Assembly (NCBI GenBank): GCA_964436815.1
Contig: CAYTER010000049.1
Location: forward strand, 1-14,894
Reading direction: 5' to 3'
DNA: 14,894 nucleotides
Origin: UBA993 sp964436815
GTDB taxonomy: Bacteria > Bacillota > Dethiobacteria > DTU022
The translations under genes were made by a program, and so were the position numbers. Under the pieces are notes generated by a model, which ran no database searches, had not been told where the DNA came from, and was given only the letters and a program-made list of their open reading frames with translations. Every line of letters starts with the position of its first letter. Within the stretch, counting starts at the first letter, position 1. Positions 1 through 7,502 of this stretch are shown here, piece after piece.

Positions 1-35
1 CTGATATTGGGCACACACATCAAAACTTTCATCAT
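1..35 (-). CDS. Partial N-terminus, probable glutamate formiminotransferase
   Basis: Only the first codons lie in the window; the gene continues past the left edge. Read on the minus strand, three consecutive ATG codons (38-30) are followed by KVLMCVPNI and a half codon that fits Ser or Arg. A strong SD, AGGAG at 46-42, has the best spacing (6 nt) to the second ATG, so I start there. The string CVPNI(S) right after the start is characteristic of formiminotransferase (FtcD family) N-termini, which usually read xxCVPNxSEGR. In that family the enzyme moves the formimino group from formiminoglutamate to tetrahydrofolate in histidine breakdown. The start is well supported. The family call rests on about ten residues, so it is tentative. 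Confidence 0.5.
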   Translation of the reverse strand, partial: MMKVLMCVPNI

Positions 36-71
36 CATTCACTCCTTTATCTGAAACCGGCAGCAGATTTA

Positions 72-100
72 ATTATGTAAGATAATATTCGCTGATGCAA
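72..100 (-). promoter_or_regulatory. Possible sigma-A promoter for the left-edge gene
   Basis: On the minus strand TTGCAT (100-95) and CATAAT (77-72) are separated by exactly 17 bp. The -10 matches the consensus at 5 of 6 bases and the -35 at 3 of 6. It lies about 35 bp upstream of the start codons of the left-edge gene, which is sensible. The surroundings are AT-rich, so chance matches are likely. Confidence 0.4.
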
Positions 101-114
101 CGATCTTTCCTTTG

Positions 115-132
115 TTGATCTGAAATGATCAA
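115..132. repeat. Inverted repeat TTGATC-N6-GATCAA, possible operator
   Basis: Perfect 6-bp arms, TTGATC (115-120) and GATCAA (127-132), flank the 6-bp centre TGAAAT. The repeat lies between two divergent genes, just upstream of the putative minus-strand -35 box. That is a plausible place for a regulator to bind. No regulator can be named from the sequence. Confidence 0.35.
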
Positions 133-164
133 TAATAATCGTGACTTTCAAGCATTCAACTGCC

Positions 165-177
165 AATAATCATTATT
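165..177. promoter_or_regulatory. AATAAT-C-ATTATT palindrome, weak Fur-family-box lookalike
   Basis: A perfect 6-1-6 palindrome upstream of the diguanylate cyclase gene. Extended to 7-1-7 (164-178), it agrees with the Bacillus Fur box TGATAATNATTATCA at 11 of 14 defined positions. It agrees equally well with the PerR box, so it does not discriminate between them. The stretch is nearly pure A/T, which makes such matches cheap. Confidence 0.25.
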
Positions 178-295
178 ATTATAAATTGCAGGAAATCTAT
201 AGACATTTAAAGAATATAGATTGTGTTCGAGTTCGGCTATAACTGATGCAGGATGTGATTGCAGCTTGCCAGGTAATGACAAATATGAAAAGGCG

Positions 296-1582
296 ATGAA
301 CAACTTCACTGGCGCGGCGAAAGAATTGCGAGCCGGGCAGGCAGAATTGCTGCGGGGCATTATCAACTATGCTGAACCCCTCATCTTTGCCAAAGATCTG
401 CAAGGCCGTTTTATCCTGGTGTCTCAATCGATGGCTGATTTTTACGGCTACAAATCCGTCAAGGAAATGATCGGAAAAACTGACTACGATCTGCATCCCG
501 AGGAGATTGCCGATCAATTTGTTGCTGCCGATTTACGGGTAACTGAAACAAAAACAGCGATTCAACTAGAAGAAAAAGTAAAGAAAGGCGGGCGTGTTTA
601 TATTTACCTCTCAGTAAAATTTCCTCTTTTCGATAGTGATGGTCAGGTATATGCAGTCTGCGGAATGGCAACGGACATTACTGACAGAGTAAATCTTGAA
701 GAAGAAGTAGACAGGCATAAATCGTTGCTGGAAATTACCCAGCGGATTAGTAAAGTCGGCGGCTGGGAATTTAATGTGAACACCAATAAAATGACCTGGA
801 CAAAGGAAACCTATACTATCCATGGATTGAATCCCGATCAGCTTACAAAAAGTGCATCGATTCTTATTGAACAAAGCATTAACTGTTACCGGCCGGAAGA
901 TCGGACGGTGATAATGAATTTATTCACCAACTGCATCGATAAGGGTATCCCTTACGATATGGAGTTTCCGTTCACCGACTACAGTGGAAAGCCAAAATGG
1001 ATTCGGACCATGGCTGAAGCCGAAATTGTTGACGGAAAAACAGCCAGGGTCCTGGGCAACATCGCCGATATAACCGAACTTAAAAACGCTCGTGAAACCC
1101 TGATCTATTTAAGCTTTCACGACCAATTAACCGGTCTCTACAACCGCCGCTACTTGGAAGAAGAACTAACCAGGCTTGACACCTCCAGACAGCTGCCCCT
1201 GGCCATAATTGTTTCCGATTTAAACAACTTAAAGCAGATTAACGATCTGCACGGGCATGGCACAGGGGATGAAATGATTAAAACGGTGGCCGAAGTTATT
1301 AAACAGTGCTGCCGCGAAGAAGATATTGTAGCCCGCTGGGGAGGCGACGAGTTTATAATCCTGCTGCCGCAGACAGATCGCAAAGCAGCAGAAACCATCT
1401 GCCGACGTATTCTGGAAATCTGCGGCAAAACCTGTGTAGCCCAGCAGCCTGTTTCAATAGCTTTAGGTTTAGCTGTAAAAAAAGAAGTTAGTCAGAAATC
1501 AGAAGATCTGTTTGCTGTAGCAGAAAAAGCGATGTATGAGCATAAGAATAAATGTAGAAGTGATACCCCTCTGTCTCTCTAA
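296..1582 (+). CDS. PAS-PAS-GGDEF diguanylate cyclase
   Basis: Probable cytoplasmic diguanylate cyclase that makes the second messenger c-di-GMP from two GTP. From the ATG at 296 it is 428 aa and shows no membrane segment. A first PAS domain spans about residues 15-130 and ends in ATDITDR. A PAS_3-like second domain spans about 140-262 and ends in IADITEL. The GGDEF domain covers about 270-425. The active-site loop GGDEF (349-353) is intact. REED lies exactly five residues upstream and fits the RxxD inhibitory I-site, so product feedback is expected. The PAS ligands cannot be read from sequence. The start is uncertain. An upstream in-frame TTG at 221 would add 25 Cys-rich residues that do not look like protein and has no good SD. 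The ATG at 296 has only AAAAGG two bases before it. The gene appears to stand alone, between a divergent gene and a downstream gene with its own promoter. Confidence 0.92.
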   Translation: MNNFTGAAKELRAGQAELLRGIINYAEPLIFAKDLQGRFILVSQSMADFYGYKSVKEMIGKTDYDLHPEEIADQFVAADLRVTETKTAIQLEEKVKKGGRVYIYLSVKFPLFDSDGQVYAVCGMATDITDRVNLEEEVDRHKSLLEITQRISKVGGWEFNVNTNKMTWTKETYTIHGLNPDQLTKSASILIEQSINCYRPEDRTVIMNLFTNCIDKGIPYDMEFPFTDYSGKPKWIRTMAEAEIVDGKTARVLGNIADITELKNARETLIYLSFHDQLTGLYNRRYLEEELTRLDTSRQLPLAIIVSDLNNLKQINDLHGHGTGDEMIKTVAEVIKQCCREEDIVARWGGDEFIILLPQTDRKAAETICRRILEICGKTCVAQQPVSIALGLAVKKEVSQKSEDLFAVAEKAMYEHKNKCRSDTPLSL

Positions 1583-1644
1583 CCCCGCCTTATAAAAATA
1601 AAAGCGATTTAAGAAGCGGGCGATCACGCAGCCCTGCTTGTTTA

Positions 1645-1673
1645 TTGCCTGCTTCACATTTCAGTGGTATGAT
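1645..1673 (+). promoter_or_regulatory. Sigma-A promoter for the NCS2 permease gene
   Basis: TTGCCT (1645-1650) is the -35 box and TATGAT (1668-1673) the -10 box, with a 17-bp spacer. A TG one base before the -10 gives the extended -10 form. The matches are 4 of 6 and 5 of 6. Transcription would start near 1680, about 40 nt before the permease ATG. It indicates that the permease is transcribed separately from the cyclase gene. Confidence 0.65.
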
Positions 1674-1719
1674 TGGTGCCGAAGTCAGTTCCTAAATTGA
1701 TGGTGTAAACGGAGACCGG

Positions 1720-3072
1720 ATGATCGAAGATAAACTGCTCTATCAACCAGATGAAGTGCCCCCGCCAGGCAAAACTGCTATCTACAGCATTCAATGGCTG
1801 ATCTTTTCTCTTACCGTCTGCGCGGTGATTCCCGGGGTAGTCGGTACCGGGCTCGGCCTCGACCCGGCCGGGGTAAGCAGTTTTATCCAGCGCACCTTTC
1901 TCTTCTGCGGTATATTTTCGATCATACAGCTTTATTTTGGTCACCACCTGCCAATTTTCGAGGGTATCGGCGCTATGTGGTACAATGTTTTAATCATTTT
2001 TGGCGTAGTGGCCCCTCAAATCGGCAAGCCGCTGGCTGACCTGCGCAGCGATATAATCCTCGGTATTTTAATTGTCGGAGTGATCTATATCCTGCTGGGG
2101 CTTTTTGGCTGGATTAATAAACTTCTGGTCGTTTTTACACCGGCTGTAAAAGGGACTTTCTTTCTTTTAATGGGCCTGCAGATCAGCAGTTCGATCATGC
2201 GCGGTATGCTGGGCACCTGGCCGCACGGAGGAACAGTTAACCTGCCGGGCGTGCTGCTTTTTATTGGCATCACGGCCATAATTGTCTGGATCTCGCTTAA
2301 ACAGAAAGGGTTCCTGCAAAGTATCGGCATTTTTATCGGGGTAGTTACCGGCTGGCTTGCAGCCTATTTGATTGGGATCGCCGAGTTGCCCACCTTTAGC
2401 AGGCAGATCATCTCCCTACCCGAGTTGTTGCCCTGGGGAGCACCTTCATTCGATCCGGGAATCCTGATCATCATGCTGATCGTCGGGTTTTTTACTCTAT
2501 CCAACCTGGTTACCAGTGTCAGTACCCTGTCGGAAGTAGTCGGCCAAAGGGTAGATGAAAGAACCTTCAACGCCACGACCATCGTTACCGGTGTAGGTAA
2601 TATCTTCGCCGGATTGTTTGCCCTGATCGGTTTTGTACCCTTCGCCTCTTCAATCGGTTTCGCCCGCGTTACCAGGGTAGCTGCCCGCCTGCCATTTCTG
2701 ATCGGCGCTATCCTGATCATGCTGCTTGGGCTCTTCCCGGCTATCGGATCGCTGTTCGTCGCCATTCCGCCCCAGGTCGGTTTTGCCGTAATCCTAATCA
2801 TGTTCTGTCAGCTGCTATCGGTGGCTTTCACCGAATACAGCAGGATCTACTTTGACAACCGGATCGGTTTTATTGTTGGCATATCCCTCTTAATCGGGGT
2901 GGGTATTATGTTTATACCGCCCGAAGCGATGGCTTTGATGCCGCTTTTCGTTAAAAGTTTTATCGGCAATGGGTTAACCGTGGGGCTGATCATTTGTGTG
3001 CTGCTCGAACAGGTTCTGCTGCCGGAACGTAAAAACCCCCGGCCCGAGACCGGGGATAAAGTTTCCGAATAA
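1720..3072 (+). CDS. NCS2 family xanthine/uracil-type permease
   Basis: Integral membrane nucleobase transporter of the NCS2 (NAT) family, 450 aa with about 12-14 hydrophobic segments, normal for the family. Members usually import uracil, xanthine or other purines by proton symport. The ATG at 1720 has GGAG at 1711-1714, five bases upstream. The family's core region is recognisable: TFNATTIVTGVGNIFAGLF, then VPFASSIGFARVTRVAARLP. In the usual NAT signature the substrate-contacting pair is Q/E-N before xGxxxxT. Here both are Ser (SSIGFARVTR), and the TM1 motif QH reads QW. This places it in a divergent branch, perhaps near Bacillus YwdJ-like 'uracil/xanthine transporter' proteins, so the substrate should not be assumed. 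The 3' end overlaps the terminator of the convergent gene. No purine or pyrimidine enzyme lies beside it. Confidence 0.85.
   Translation: MIEDKLLYQPDEVPPPGKTAIYSIQWLIFSLTVCAVIPGVVGTGLGLDPAGVSSFIQRTFLFCGIFSIIQLYFGHHLPIFEGIGAMWYNVLIIFGVVAPQIGKPLADLRSDIILGILIVGVIYILLGLFGWINKLLVVFTPAVKGTFFLLMGLQISSSIMRGMLGTWPHGGTVNLPGVLLFIGITAIIVWISLKQKGFLQSIGIFIGVVTGWLAAYLIGIAELPTFSRQIISLPELLPWGAPSFDPGILIIMLIVGFFTLSNLVTSVSTLSEVVGQRVDERTFNATTIVTGVGNIFAGLFALIGFVPFASSIGFARVTRVAARLPFLIGAILIMLLGLFPAIGSLFVAIPPQVGFAVILIMFCQLLSVAFTEYSRIYFDNRIGFIVGISLLIGVGIMFIPPEAMALMPLFVKSFIGNGLTVGLIICVLLEQVLLPERKNPRPETGDKVSE
3031..3055 (-). terminator. Intrinsic terminator of the TspO-like gene
   Basis: On the minus strand CCCCGG (3055-3050), a 7-nt loop and CCGGGG (3042-3037) form a perfect 6-bp GC stem. 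It can extend by wobble and A-T pairs and is followed by GTTTTT. This is a good rho-independent terminator about 35 bp past the stop of the minus-strand gene. It lies inside the last codons of the convergent permease gene. On the plus strand the same stem is followed by ATAAAG, without a U run, so it should act in one direction only. Confidence 0.7.
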
Positions 3073-3089
3073 TAACCCATTTCCTGTAA

Positions 3090-3899
3090 TTATTGCTGCA
3101 AAGTGACGCTTTTCGATCCTTTAAGCAAAAGGTAAATCTCACCGGCCACCAGGACTGCCATGCTTACCACGGTAATTATGATTACTGCCGGATACTGACC
3201 GGCGAAACCTGCCGGTGATATGTGCTTGATCACGATCCCCAGATAAGCCCAGATAATTACTAACCCATAGGCAATACTCTTAAATCTGAGCATGGTCAAA
3301 ATGCCAATTATGGCCCCCACCGGTACGATAACGAGCATCCAGAGCACATCCGACAAGCCGAACTGGTTCCAGCCGGAGAAAACAAGCAGCGCTGTAACAT
3401 TGGCAATAGTTGCAACTGTAATCCATCCGAAATAAATATTAAATGGCAGCCTGATCAAGAACTTATCCCTGGCAGTCAGCTCTTCCTGACCTATGATCAG
3501 GTTGATCCGGATTAGCAGCACCAGGATGACTAACATCAGTCCAAGTGAAAGAAAGATATTAAAATAATGCCACGCCAAAATCCAGGCAGCATTTGCCAGC
3601 GATGATAAGGCAAAGAGGGTTCCGATCCGGTTAAACAGCTCCGCCTTGCCGGCACTCTTATCCTGCTGGAAAAGCCCCAGCTGGTAGAGAGTATAAGCTG
3701 CAAGCAGCAGGTAGATCAGGCCCCAGATAGAAAAAGTAATTCCCGCCGGGGCAAAAAGGTTGGGGAACGAATCTGAAACCTGACCGGTGTCAAGCCCGTT
3801 GATCGGCAGGATGCTGGCCAGCGCGTTGATCGTGACCATGATCAGGTAAGTGATTACAACAGCTATTTTTATCGTTAAGCTTTTTCCGGTTCCTTCCAT
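3090..3899 (-). CDS. TspO/MBR-like tryptophan-rich membrane protein
   Basis: Predicted 269-aa membrane protein with about eight hydrophobic helices. It resembles the long relatives of the TspO/MBR family that are often annotated 'tryptophan-rich sensory protein'. Recognisable stretches are FAPAGITFSIWGLIYLLLAA, AAWILAWHYFN, LPFNIYFGWITVATIANV and the late WAYLGIVIKH. Classical TspO is about 160 aa with five helices, so this is a larger variant. TspO proteins bind porphyrins, sterols or other hydrophobic ligands; no ligand can be inferred here. The start is the ATG at 3899. An SD AAAGGAG (3915-3909) lies nine bases away, while an in-frame TTG at 3908 directly abuts that SD and cannot be its start. 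It lies 84 bases past the end of the GH18 gene on the same strand, with its own AT-rich leader. Confidence 0.7.
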   Translation of the reverse strand: MEGTGKSLTIKIAVVITYLIMVTINALASILPINGLDTGQVSDSFPNLFAPAGITFSIWGLIYLLLAAYTLYQLGLFQQDKSAGKAELFNRIGTLFALSSLANAAWILAWHYFNIFLSLGLMLVILVLLIRINLIIGQEELTARDKFLIRLPFNIYFGWITVATIANVTALLVFSGWNQFGLSDVLWMLVIVPVGAIIGILTMLRFKSIAYGLVIIWAYLGIVIKHISPAGFAGQYPAVIIITVVSMAVLVAGEIYLLLKGSKSVTLQQ

Positions 3900-3929
3900 A
3901 TTAAACAACTCCTTTATTCAATTTATCTT

Positions 3930-3941
3930 GATATTAATATC
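3930..3941. repeat. 12-bp perfect palindrome GATATTAATATC
   Basis: A perfect 12-bp palindrome about 30 bp upstream of the TspO-like ATG, inside the 84-bp AT-rich gap after the GH18 gene. It lies between any promoter in that gap and the SD, so it could be an operator. The low-complexity base content weakens the case. Confidence 0.3.
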
Positions 3942-3983
3942 CTTTACTATTTTATATTTAACCTGACTTTTTTACAACTATGA

Positions 3984-5081
3984 TTAGCGATTAAAGTAAG
4001 CATCCATCAGCTCCCAGATTTCCGGGCTTTCCAACCCGCGCCTCCATCCGGCCAACCCTGCCAGCCCATATTGATCGACTAACTCCAACCGGCGGCGCAT
4101 TGCAAAACTATCTTCCAGCCACATTTTATAGGTATGCCCGTCCCGTTCAAATTCAGCGACGTTTTGCCCGACCTGGCTGTCAAAATAGACGATCGCCTCG
4201 TTTTCAGCAATTATTTCTGCCGCACGGTGCATTGAATAAGACCAGGTATTGATGACTTCCGGTCCGGTGGGCGATTGATCAATCACCCAGAGGCGGGTAT
4301 AGAAAGGCACTCCTAAGATGATCTTTTCAGAGGGCACTTCAGTTAAAACATTTTGCAGTCCACGTTCCACCCAGGCGATGGAGGCAACCGGTCCGGCAAC
4401 CGGAGATGATTGATAATGCTCGTCATATGCCATCAGGATCAGATAATCGGCCACTGCGGCCAGGGCAGCCCGATCATAGCCAAGGCTCCAGTATTCAGAA
4501 CTGGAGGGCAGGGTTACATCCACCGACAAAATCAGGTCTTCGGCACGGCACAGCTCCGCCAGCTCGCTGATAAAACTGGTGAAATAAGAGCGGTAAATGT
4601 AATGGAAATTTTCGAAATCGATGTTCAGGCCGTCAAGATCAAATTCGACAGCCAATGAAACAAGTTCTGCCGCAAAACTTACTCGGTTTGAGGGTTCAGT
4701 TAAAAACTCCGCTGTTATTTCCGGATCAAATGAGTTTGTCACCAGGGCCCATACCTGGTAACCTCTCTTCCGTGCCCACTCTAGATATGCCGGGTCAAAA
4801 TCGCTGCGCAAACTGCCCAAACCATCTTCCAAGTGAAACCAGGTCGGAGAAACCACCTGCACCGGGCCGAGACTGCCAATTGAATCATAATCGATTTCAG
4901 GCCCACCCAGCTCCCAGACCATCACCAGCGGTGATAGCGGATCCGGTTTTTCAGGTTCTGTATCTACATTGAAAATGTAGATCAATACCGCGAAGAGTAA
5001 GAGCAACATAACTATAGCAGTGATGTTCAGGAGCGGGCCTTTTAACTTCCGGTCGACTCTCAAAATAAGGTAATCCTCCAT
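3984..5081 (-). CDS. Membrane-anchored glycoside hydrolase family 18 (YaaH/SleL-like)
   Basis: Probable surface-anchored GH18 enzyme of 365 aa. A short basic cytoplasmic N-terminus and one hydrophobic helix (about residues 18-37) are followed by a TIM-barrel domain facing outward. The catalytic signature DGLNIDFE (150-157) provides the acid/base E157 and supporting D155. The form with Asn in the middle is that of spore cortex-lytic and germination proteins (YaaH/SleL), not classical chitinases. A second barrel motif, LMAYDEH (216-222), is also typical. No LysM repeats are present. Likely substrates are peptidoglycan, cortex or an amino-sugar glycan. The start is unsure. The ATG at 5081 has no upstream SD and itself overlaps GGAGG (5079-5075), so translation could begin at the in-frame TTG at 5063, 11 nt after that SD, which would leave the anchor intact. 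It is transcribed divergently from the glycan-type operon. Confidence 0.85.
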   Translation of the reverse strand: MEDYLILRVDRKLKGPLLNITAIVMLLLLFAVLIYIFNVDTEPEKPDPLSPLVMVWELGGPEIDYDSIGSLGPVQVVSPTWFHLEDGLGSLRSDFDPAYLEWARKRGYQVWALVTNSFDPEITAEFLTEPSNRVSFAAELVSLAVEFDLDGLNIDFENFHYIYRSYFTSFISELAELCRAEDLILSVDVTLPSSSEYWSLGYDRAALAAVADYLILMAYDEHYQSSPVAGPVASIAWVERGLQNVLTEVPSEKIILGVPFYTRLWVIDQSPTGPEVINTWSYSMHRAAEIIAENEAIVYFDSQVGQNVAEFERDGHTYKMWLEDSFAMRRRLELVDQYGLAGLAGWRRGLESPEIWELMDAYFNR

Positions 5082-5125
5082 GGCTTGTAAATACAGCGAT
5101 TTACCGAGGCTTGATCGTCATAAAT

Positions 5126-5131
5126 ATTATA
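5126..5131 (-). promoter_or_regulatory. Candidate -10 box for the GH18 gene
   Basis: TATAAT on the minus strand, 45 bp upstream of the GH18 ATG. No convincing -35 box sits 16-18 bp upstream of it, so this is only a partial promoter match. Confidence 0.3.
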
Positions 5132-5173
5132 CAATCAATATGAAAATTTTGACACATCACCAGTCTTTTTCCA

Positions 5174-5182
5174 TGTTATAAT
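5174..5182 (+). promoter_or_regulatory. Extended -10 promoter for the 5219-12777 operon
   Basis: TGTTATAAT is a perfect extended -10 element (TGnTATAAT) 36 bp upstream of the first gene of the operon. A perfect TTGACA at 5149-5154 lies upstream, but 22 bp away, too far for normal sigma-A contact. The promoter may therefore depend on its extended -10 or on an activator that compensates for the spacing. Confidence 0.55.
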
Positions 5183-5201
5183 CAGAACAAGTAATGCCAG
5201 C

Positions 5202-5209
5202 GGGGTGAT
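5202..5209 (+). promoter_or_regulatory. SD that decides a TTG start
   Basis: GGGGTGAT matches the long anti-SD complement AGGAGGTGAT well and lies nine bases before the TTG at 5219. It supports this non-ATG start. The codons that follow form an ideal lipoprotein signal. Confidence 0.6.
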
Positions 5210-5218
5210 TATACGTCC

Positions 5219-7480
5219 TTGACCAAAAAGAAATATTTATTTCTAAGCTTAACCTTTATATTTATCGTTCTGGCTATTTTATCCGGCTGTACAACAGAAG
5301 ATAACCGCTTAGCCAGGGAATGCGCGGAAATAGATAGCAGTTGTATATATGCCCGCACTGCCGGCCGCTACTTTGAAGTTTTCGAAGACGGCCACTGGCA
5401 GAAGTTAGTGATCAGGGGAGTAAACATCGGCACCTCGCTCCCCGGTCGCTGGTATACTGAATTTCCGGCAGACCGGGAGCTTTACGCCCGTTGGCTGAAT
5501 GAAATTGCAGCCATGAATGCCAATGCGATCCGGGTTTACACCCTCCTCGACCCGTCTTTTTATGCTGTTTTGGCTGAATACAACAGCAACCCCGAGAATG
5601 AGACACTGTGGCTTTTTCAGGAAATCTGGCCCGATGATGAAGTTCCCGGCCTTAACTTTTTTGATCAGGCCTACGCGGATGCTTACCGGCAGGAAATCAA
5701 GCTGACGATCGATGCCCTGCACGGCAATGCCGACATCCCGGCCAGACCATACAGAGCTTATGGCAATTACTCCACCGATGTGACTCCGTTCCTGCTGGGT
5801 CTGATAATCGGGCGTGAACTTGAACCAGATGAAGTCAGGGCCACCAATGAAGCCAATTTGAACCTCGCCCCTCACTCAGGCAACTATATCCTTAACGCAG
5901 CAGGTGCTTCTCCCACTGAAATCTGGCTGGCCGAGATGACCGATCTGGCTGCCACCTACTGCGACGAGGAGTATAACCGACAATACCCGATTGGGTTTGT
6001 CAGCTGGCCGACCCTCGATCCGCTAACCCACTTAACCGAGTGGGAAGCAGATGGAACACCGGGCTATAACGATCGCGAAGTTGTAAATCCGGATATTTTT
6101 ATAACCGGCCCTGCCAATTCAGCCGGCTTTTTTGGCGCTTACCATATCTACCCGAACTACCCCGACTTGATGAACAACGAACCCGCATTTGCTGCTTTCA
6201 GTGATCAGGAAGGAGTTTTCCGCTATAAAGGATACCTTAATCATTTTATGGAGATTCACCCTGAATACCCGGCCCTGGTAGCCGAATTTGGTATAGCAAC
6301 TTCGCTTAATACCGCCCACATCAATCCAGATGGTTTAAATCACGGTGGTTTAAACGAAACCGAGCAGGGCGAGATGATCGTCCGGATGATGCGCTCAATC
6401 ATCGAAGAAGGCTATGCCGGTGGGATAATTTTTGAGTGGAGCGACGAGTGGGCTAAAAAAACCTGGAATACTGAACCTTTCATGGTGCCCTGGGAGAGGC
6501 AGGTTCTCTGGCATAATGCCATGTGCCCCGAGCAAAACTACGGTCTAGTAGCTGTAGAACCATTAATCCATCCTCTAGGCGATCTGCTCAAGGAGTGGCT
6601 AAGTTCTACAGAGCAGACCGCTTATCAGCCAGTTGAAAACAAAGCGGCTGCTTTTGGCAAATTAGAAGCCATTGAAACCGCAGCAGACGAAGCTTATCTC
6701 TACCTGGCTGTCACCCTGAATGAAGATACTCTAACTGAGGCAAAAAGTATACCCTGGGAACAGCTTGGCCTTGCTGTCGGCATTGATGTGGGGCTTCCTG
6801 AGGCAGGCGAGAACAGGCTTCCTTATGCCAACCTGCCGGAACTTCCCGGCGCAGTTCAGTTTTTACTGGTTTTTGACAGTCCGGTGGAGGCCCAACTGAA
6901 GGCAATCCCTTCTTACAACCGGGGTTTGCTTAAATTTGATCCCCAGGATTCTGCCGAGGCTCAATTCGAAGTGATCAGCACCCTGGTTAACCGGGAAAGG
7001 CTGACTGCTGACGGACGCCTATTCCCCGCTCTCTACAGCAATGAAAGTAAGCTTGCTTTCGGTGAGTTTGATCCCGAGTCTGGCGCTTATAATTCCCTGG
7101 CACACTGGCTGGTTGATGAAAACGGCCGCCTTGTGATCAGACTACCCTGGATGCTCCTTAATGTATCGGATCCTTCCAGCGGTTTAATAATCAGGGACAG
7201 CCGCACCTTTAACGACCTGCCGCTAAGAGATGCGCTGGCAACTGTGTCTGGCCAGGGTTTTAGATTCTATGCCTTAACTTACAACAAATCCAATCCTTTA
7301 TCAGAAGGTGAAGAGGAGCTGCCCCTTGATCAAGTTATAGACTTCTTACCCCGTAACAGCAGCAGTTTTGTGTTTCCGGCAACAGCATATCACTGGGACT
7401 ATTGGGAAGAGCCCTCATACCAGTTTCGCCATAAAAACAGTTACCTGATCATTGCCGAGTATTTCAGGGAAATCCGGTAA
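5219..7480 (+). CDS. Lipoprotein with a GH2/GH5-like TIM barrel
   Basis: Exported lipoprotein of 753 aa. The TTG start is followed by KKK, a hydrophobic stretch and a lipobox LSGC with Cys24, so the protein is anchored outside the membrane. Residues about 50-440 look like a clan-A glycoside hydrolase barrel (GH2/GH5 type): VIRGVNIG (64-71), NAIRVY (102-107), IIGREL (196-201), YHIYPNYP (308-315), VAEFGIA (354-360) and a Trp-rich end FEWSDEW (405-411). E200 and E356 are candidates for acid/base and nucleophile. The usual Asn before the acid/base is Arg, so activity is not assured. Residues about 480-753 look like a beta-rich domain, perhaps carbohydrate-binding (glucodextranase C-terminal/CBM9-like); this part is uncertain. 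As first gene of the operon with a GT2 synthase, it may trim, modify or release the polymer. The exact GH family cannot be fixed by eye. Confidence 0.75.
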   Translation: MTKKKYLFLSLTFIFIVLAILSGCTTEDNRLARECAEIDSSCIYARTAGRYFEVFEDGHWQKLVIRGVNIGTSLPGRWYTEFPADRELYARWLNEIAAMNANAIRVYTLLDPSFYAVLAEYNSNPENETLWLFQEIWPDDEVPGLNFFDQAYADAYRQEIKLTIDALHGNADIPARPYRAYGNYSTDVTPFLLGLIIGRELEPDEVRATNEANLNLAPHSGNYILNAAGASPTEIWLAEMTDLAATYCDEEYNRQYPIGFVSWPTLDPLTHLTEWEADGTPGYNDREVVNPDIFITGPANSAGFFGAYHIYPNYPDLMNNEPAFAAFSDQEGVFRYKGYLNHFMEIHPEYPALVAEFGIATSLNTAHINPDGLNHGGLNETEQGEMIVRMMRSIIEEGYAGGIIFEWSDEWAKKTWNTEPFMVPWERQVLWHNAMCPEQNYGLVAVEPLIHPLGDLLKEWLSSTEQTAYQPVENKAAAFGKLEAIETAADEAYLYLAVTLNEDTLTEAKSIPWEQLGLAVGIDVGLPEAGENRLPYANLPELPGAVQFLLVFDSPVEAQLKAIPSYNRGLLKFDPQDSAEAQFEVISTLVNRERLTADGRLFPALYSNESKLAFGEFDPESGAYNSLAHWLVDENGRLVIRLPWMLLNVSDPSSGLIIRDSRTFNDLPLRDALATVSGQGFRFYALTYNKSNPLSEGEEELPLDQVIDFLPRNSSSFVFPATAYHWDYWEEPSYQFRHKNSYLIIAEYFREIR

Positions 7481-7502
7481 GCAGGATGAAAGGAATCCGC
7501 TG

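Noticed and set aside
221..295. N-terminal extension of the diguanylate cyclase from a TTG at 221
   Set aside because: The extra residues are Cys/Ser-rich and unlike a PAS protein N-terminus, and no SD precedes the TTG. Not excluded completely.
1584..1618. Possible terminator after the diguanylate cyclase (CCCGC ... GCGGG)
   Set aside because: Only a 5-bp stem with a loop of more than 20 nt and no U run.
2364..2801. 145-codon open frame antisense to the permease
   Set aside because: Lies wholly inside a clear membrane-protein gene, has no SD or recognisable motif, and its composition mirrors the opposite strand.
3900..3908. TTG at 3908 as start of the TspO-like gene
   Set aside because: It directly abuts the SD with no spacer; the ATG at 3899 has ideal spacing.
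5149..5154. TTGACA as the -35 box of the operon promoter
   Set aside because: 22 bp from the -10 is outside the normal spacing; kept only as an oddity, not called as a standard promoter.
5405..5875. 156-codon open frame antisense to the GH-like lipoprotein
   Set aside because: No domain signal or start context; the sense frame is clearly coding with barrel motifs.
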